Source of the DNA: Parcubacteria group bacterium Greene0416_79
Lineage (GTDB): Bacteria; Patescibacteriota; Minisyncoccia; Phycocordibacterales; UBA10002
Length of the DNA: 13,550 nucleotides
NCBI GenBank assembly: GCA_007375655.1
Contig: VMES01000001.1
Coordinates: 1-13,550, forward strand
Direction: 5' to 3'
The notes under the pieces: generated by a model
Seen by the model: only the letters and a program-made list of their open reading frames with translations
What the model was told of the DNA's origin: nothing
Databases searched by the model: none
Part shown: one piece after another, positions 12,477-13,550 of the stretch
Numbering within the stretch: position 1 is the first letter of the stretch
How the letters are laid out: every line of letters begins with the position of its first letter
Made by a program: the position numbers and the translations under genes

Positions 12477-13514
12477 TTACTTTAGCCAAGATTCCGCCAA
12501 TTTTATTTTTTTATTCTCACAATCGATCCCTGCTTTTACACCGAGCGGCAAAACCAGTTGCGGGTCAGTATGCCCGACATCAAAATTGGCGATAATCGGC
12601 AAATTCGGCTTGCCAAATTCTTTGGCGACAATCGAAACCATTTTCTCCTCCAGTTCTTTCTTTTCCTCGTCCGAATAATCACGAGCGCGAGAGAAAATAA
12701 AGCCGCTAATTTTGTCGAATACTCCGAGCATTCCATAGTTTCTCAAAACATGGTCAATGTAATGGATCGATGGCTTCTCCTCAGACGTCTCGAGGAAAAA
12801 TATCTTGCCTTTCCAAAAATCTTGCGGCGGCCAAAAATCAGTCGCTTTCATCATTTCTAAAACTTCTATGCAACCGCCAAACAATTCTCCCTGTACTTTG
12901 CCGTTTCCTTGTAGCCAATGCCAGCCGTCATCCGATTTCATCGGATTGACCTTGCCTAGATTTTCCTTGTTCGCCCAATCAGGATAGCCATTGCAGTATG
13001 TCCCGTATGGCTGATACTCATAATTTTCTTTCGGCTCAAAAAGAATTTCTCGCACATGAGATTTGAAACTTTCCGGCAAACTATCCATTTGCGAAAATCC
13101 CGCCATGATTGAAGGGCCATAGAAAGTTATGAGTCCTTGCAAATTTGCAAAGACATGAAGCGTGGATGTATCGGAATACCCCATCAAGATTTTTGGATTT
13201 TCGGCAATAACTTTCTTGTCGAGAAAAGGCAAAATCCGAACGGAATCATCACCGCCGATTGAAGCGAAAACTGCCTTGACTTCGGTATCGGCAAAAGCAT
13301 CATTGATGTCTTTCGCTCGAATTTGTGGATTGTCCCGCGTAAACGCGGCGTCCATTCTTGCAGTGGGAAACTCTTTGATTTTCAAACCCCATTCTTGCAA
13401 AACTTTTAGTCCGTTTTCGTAGACATGCGGGAACACGCTTGGCCCACCCCAAGACGGGGACACAATCGCCACGGTATCGCCCTTGCTCAATCTTGATGAT
13501 TTTTTGTAAATCAT
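12477..13514 (-). CDS. S66-family serine peptidase, MccF-like (microcin C immunity / LD-carboxypeptidase superfamily)
   Basis: 345 residues from the chosen start MIYKKSSRLSKGD. S66 catalytic residues are visible: nucleophile Ser114 in MGYSDTS, Glu242 in FFLETSEE, and His315 in FDVGHTDPQLVLPLG. GDTVAIVSPS opens the N-terminal domain and SIGGDDSVRILPFLD precedes the nucleophile. The segment DDGWHWLQG-NGKVQGELFGG resembles MccF-type members, which cut the acyl-phosphoramidate link of processed microcin C and related acyl-nucleotides, rather than wall LD-carboxypeptidases. An ATG two codons upstream (13520) is possible, but a TATAAA box ends exactly 6 nt before 13514, as in other genes here. It is first of the four-gene minus-strand run. 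Microcin immunity is inference; wall recycling is the main alternative. Confidence 0.85.
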   Translation of the reverse strand: MIYKKSSRLSKGDTVAIVSPSWGGPSVFPHVYENGLKVLQEWGLKIKEFPTARMDAAFTRDNPQIRAKDINDAFADTEVKAVFASIGGDDSVRILPFLDKKVIAENPKILMGYSDTSTLHVFANLQGLITFYGPSIMAGFSQMDSLPESFKSHVREILFEPKENYEYQPYGTYCNGYPDWANKENLGKVNPMKSDDGWHWLQGNGKVQGELFGGCIEVLEMMKATDFWPPQDFWKGKIFFLETSEEKPSIHYIDHVLRNYGMLGVFDKISGFIFSRARDYSDEEKKELEEKMVSIVAKEFGKPNLPIIANFDVGHTDPQLVLPLGVKAGIDCENKKIKLAESWLK

Positions 13515-13520
13515 AATCAT

Positions 13521-13526
13521 TTTATA
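13521..13526 (-). promoter_or_regulatory. -10 box of the MccF-like operon
   Basis: TATAAA on the minus strand ends 6 nt before the ATG at 13514. It immediately abuts the alternative ATG at 13520, which would then lie upstream of the transcription start. This favours the downstream start. The -35 region lies at the window edge and shows no clear box. Confidence 0.5.
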
Positions 13527-13550
13527 AGTTCGCTACTTGAAATTCCGAGT

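Overview
The window looks like a piece of a bacterial chromosome, most likely from a small-genome Patescibacteria/CPR organism of the Parcubacteria kind. That placement is inference. It rests on a short MurE-like ligase, a wall amidase with a peptidoglycan-binding tail, start codons without Shine-Dalgarno sequences, hairpin-rich repeats between genes, and a swollen RNase P RNA. TGA and TAA act as normal stops, so the recoded CPR groups are unlikely.

Left part (1-5400, GC-richer, core-like): a zinc amidase open at the window edge; a BrnT-like/CopG-like toxin-antitoxin pair behind a near-consensus promoter; a palindromic element flanked by an 8-bp direct repeat; a MurE-like Mur ligase (minus) carrying an in-frame palindromic insertion; rnpB (plus), about 830 nt instead of the usual 350-400, with its own promoter and terminator and two copies of a 110/120-nt repeat inside the RNA; the scar of a family-2 glycosyltransferase; ruvA (minus); and rpsT (plus).

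Middle (5381-6576): almost 1.2 kb without a credible gene. It holds many hairpins, a nested 150-nt palindrome, and a 369-bp segment bounded by perfect 23-nt inverted repeats. It looks like the border of an acquired region.

Right part (6577-13514, clearly AT-richer up to about 11920): eight tightly packed genes. Minus strand in transcription order: an MccF-like S66 peptidase, a histidine-phosphatase-fold protein with RHG changed to VHG, an APH/choline-kinase-fold phosphotransferase, and a class I aminoacyl-tRNA-synthetase-like core (LysRS-I type). Then come a convergent plus-strand protein with an HxD...H...R oxygenase-like pattern, and a second minus-strand run: SAM methyltransferase, Nudix hydrolase, and a class II AsnRS/AspRS-like core with no anticodon-binding domain. 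Two free-standing synthetase-like cores of different classes, together with tailoring-type enzymes and a peptidase of the microcin C immunity family, suggest a small biosynthetic or self-resistance cluster handling activated amino acids. This is the best candidate here for an undescribed system, but it is a hypothesis from gene content only.

A recurring regulatory pattern: four genes (murE-like, ruvA, methyltransferase, MccF-like) have a TATAAT-like hexamer ending exactly 6 nt before the start codon, and the LysRS-like gene has one at 7 nt. Transcription should therefore begin at or next to the start codon, giving leaderless mRNAs.
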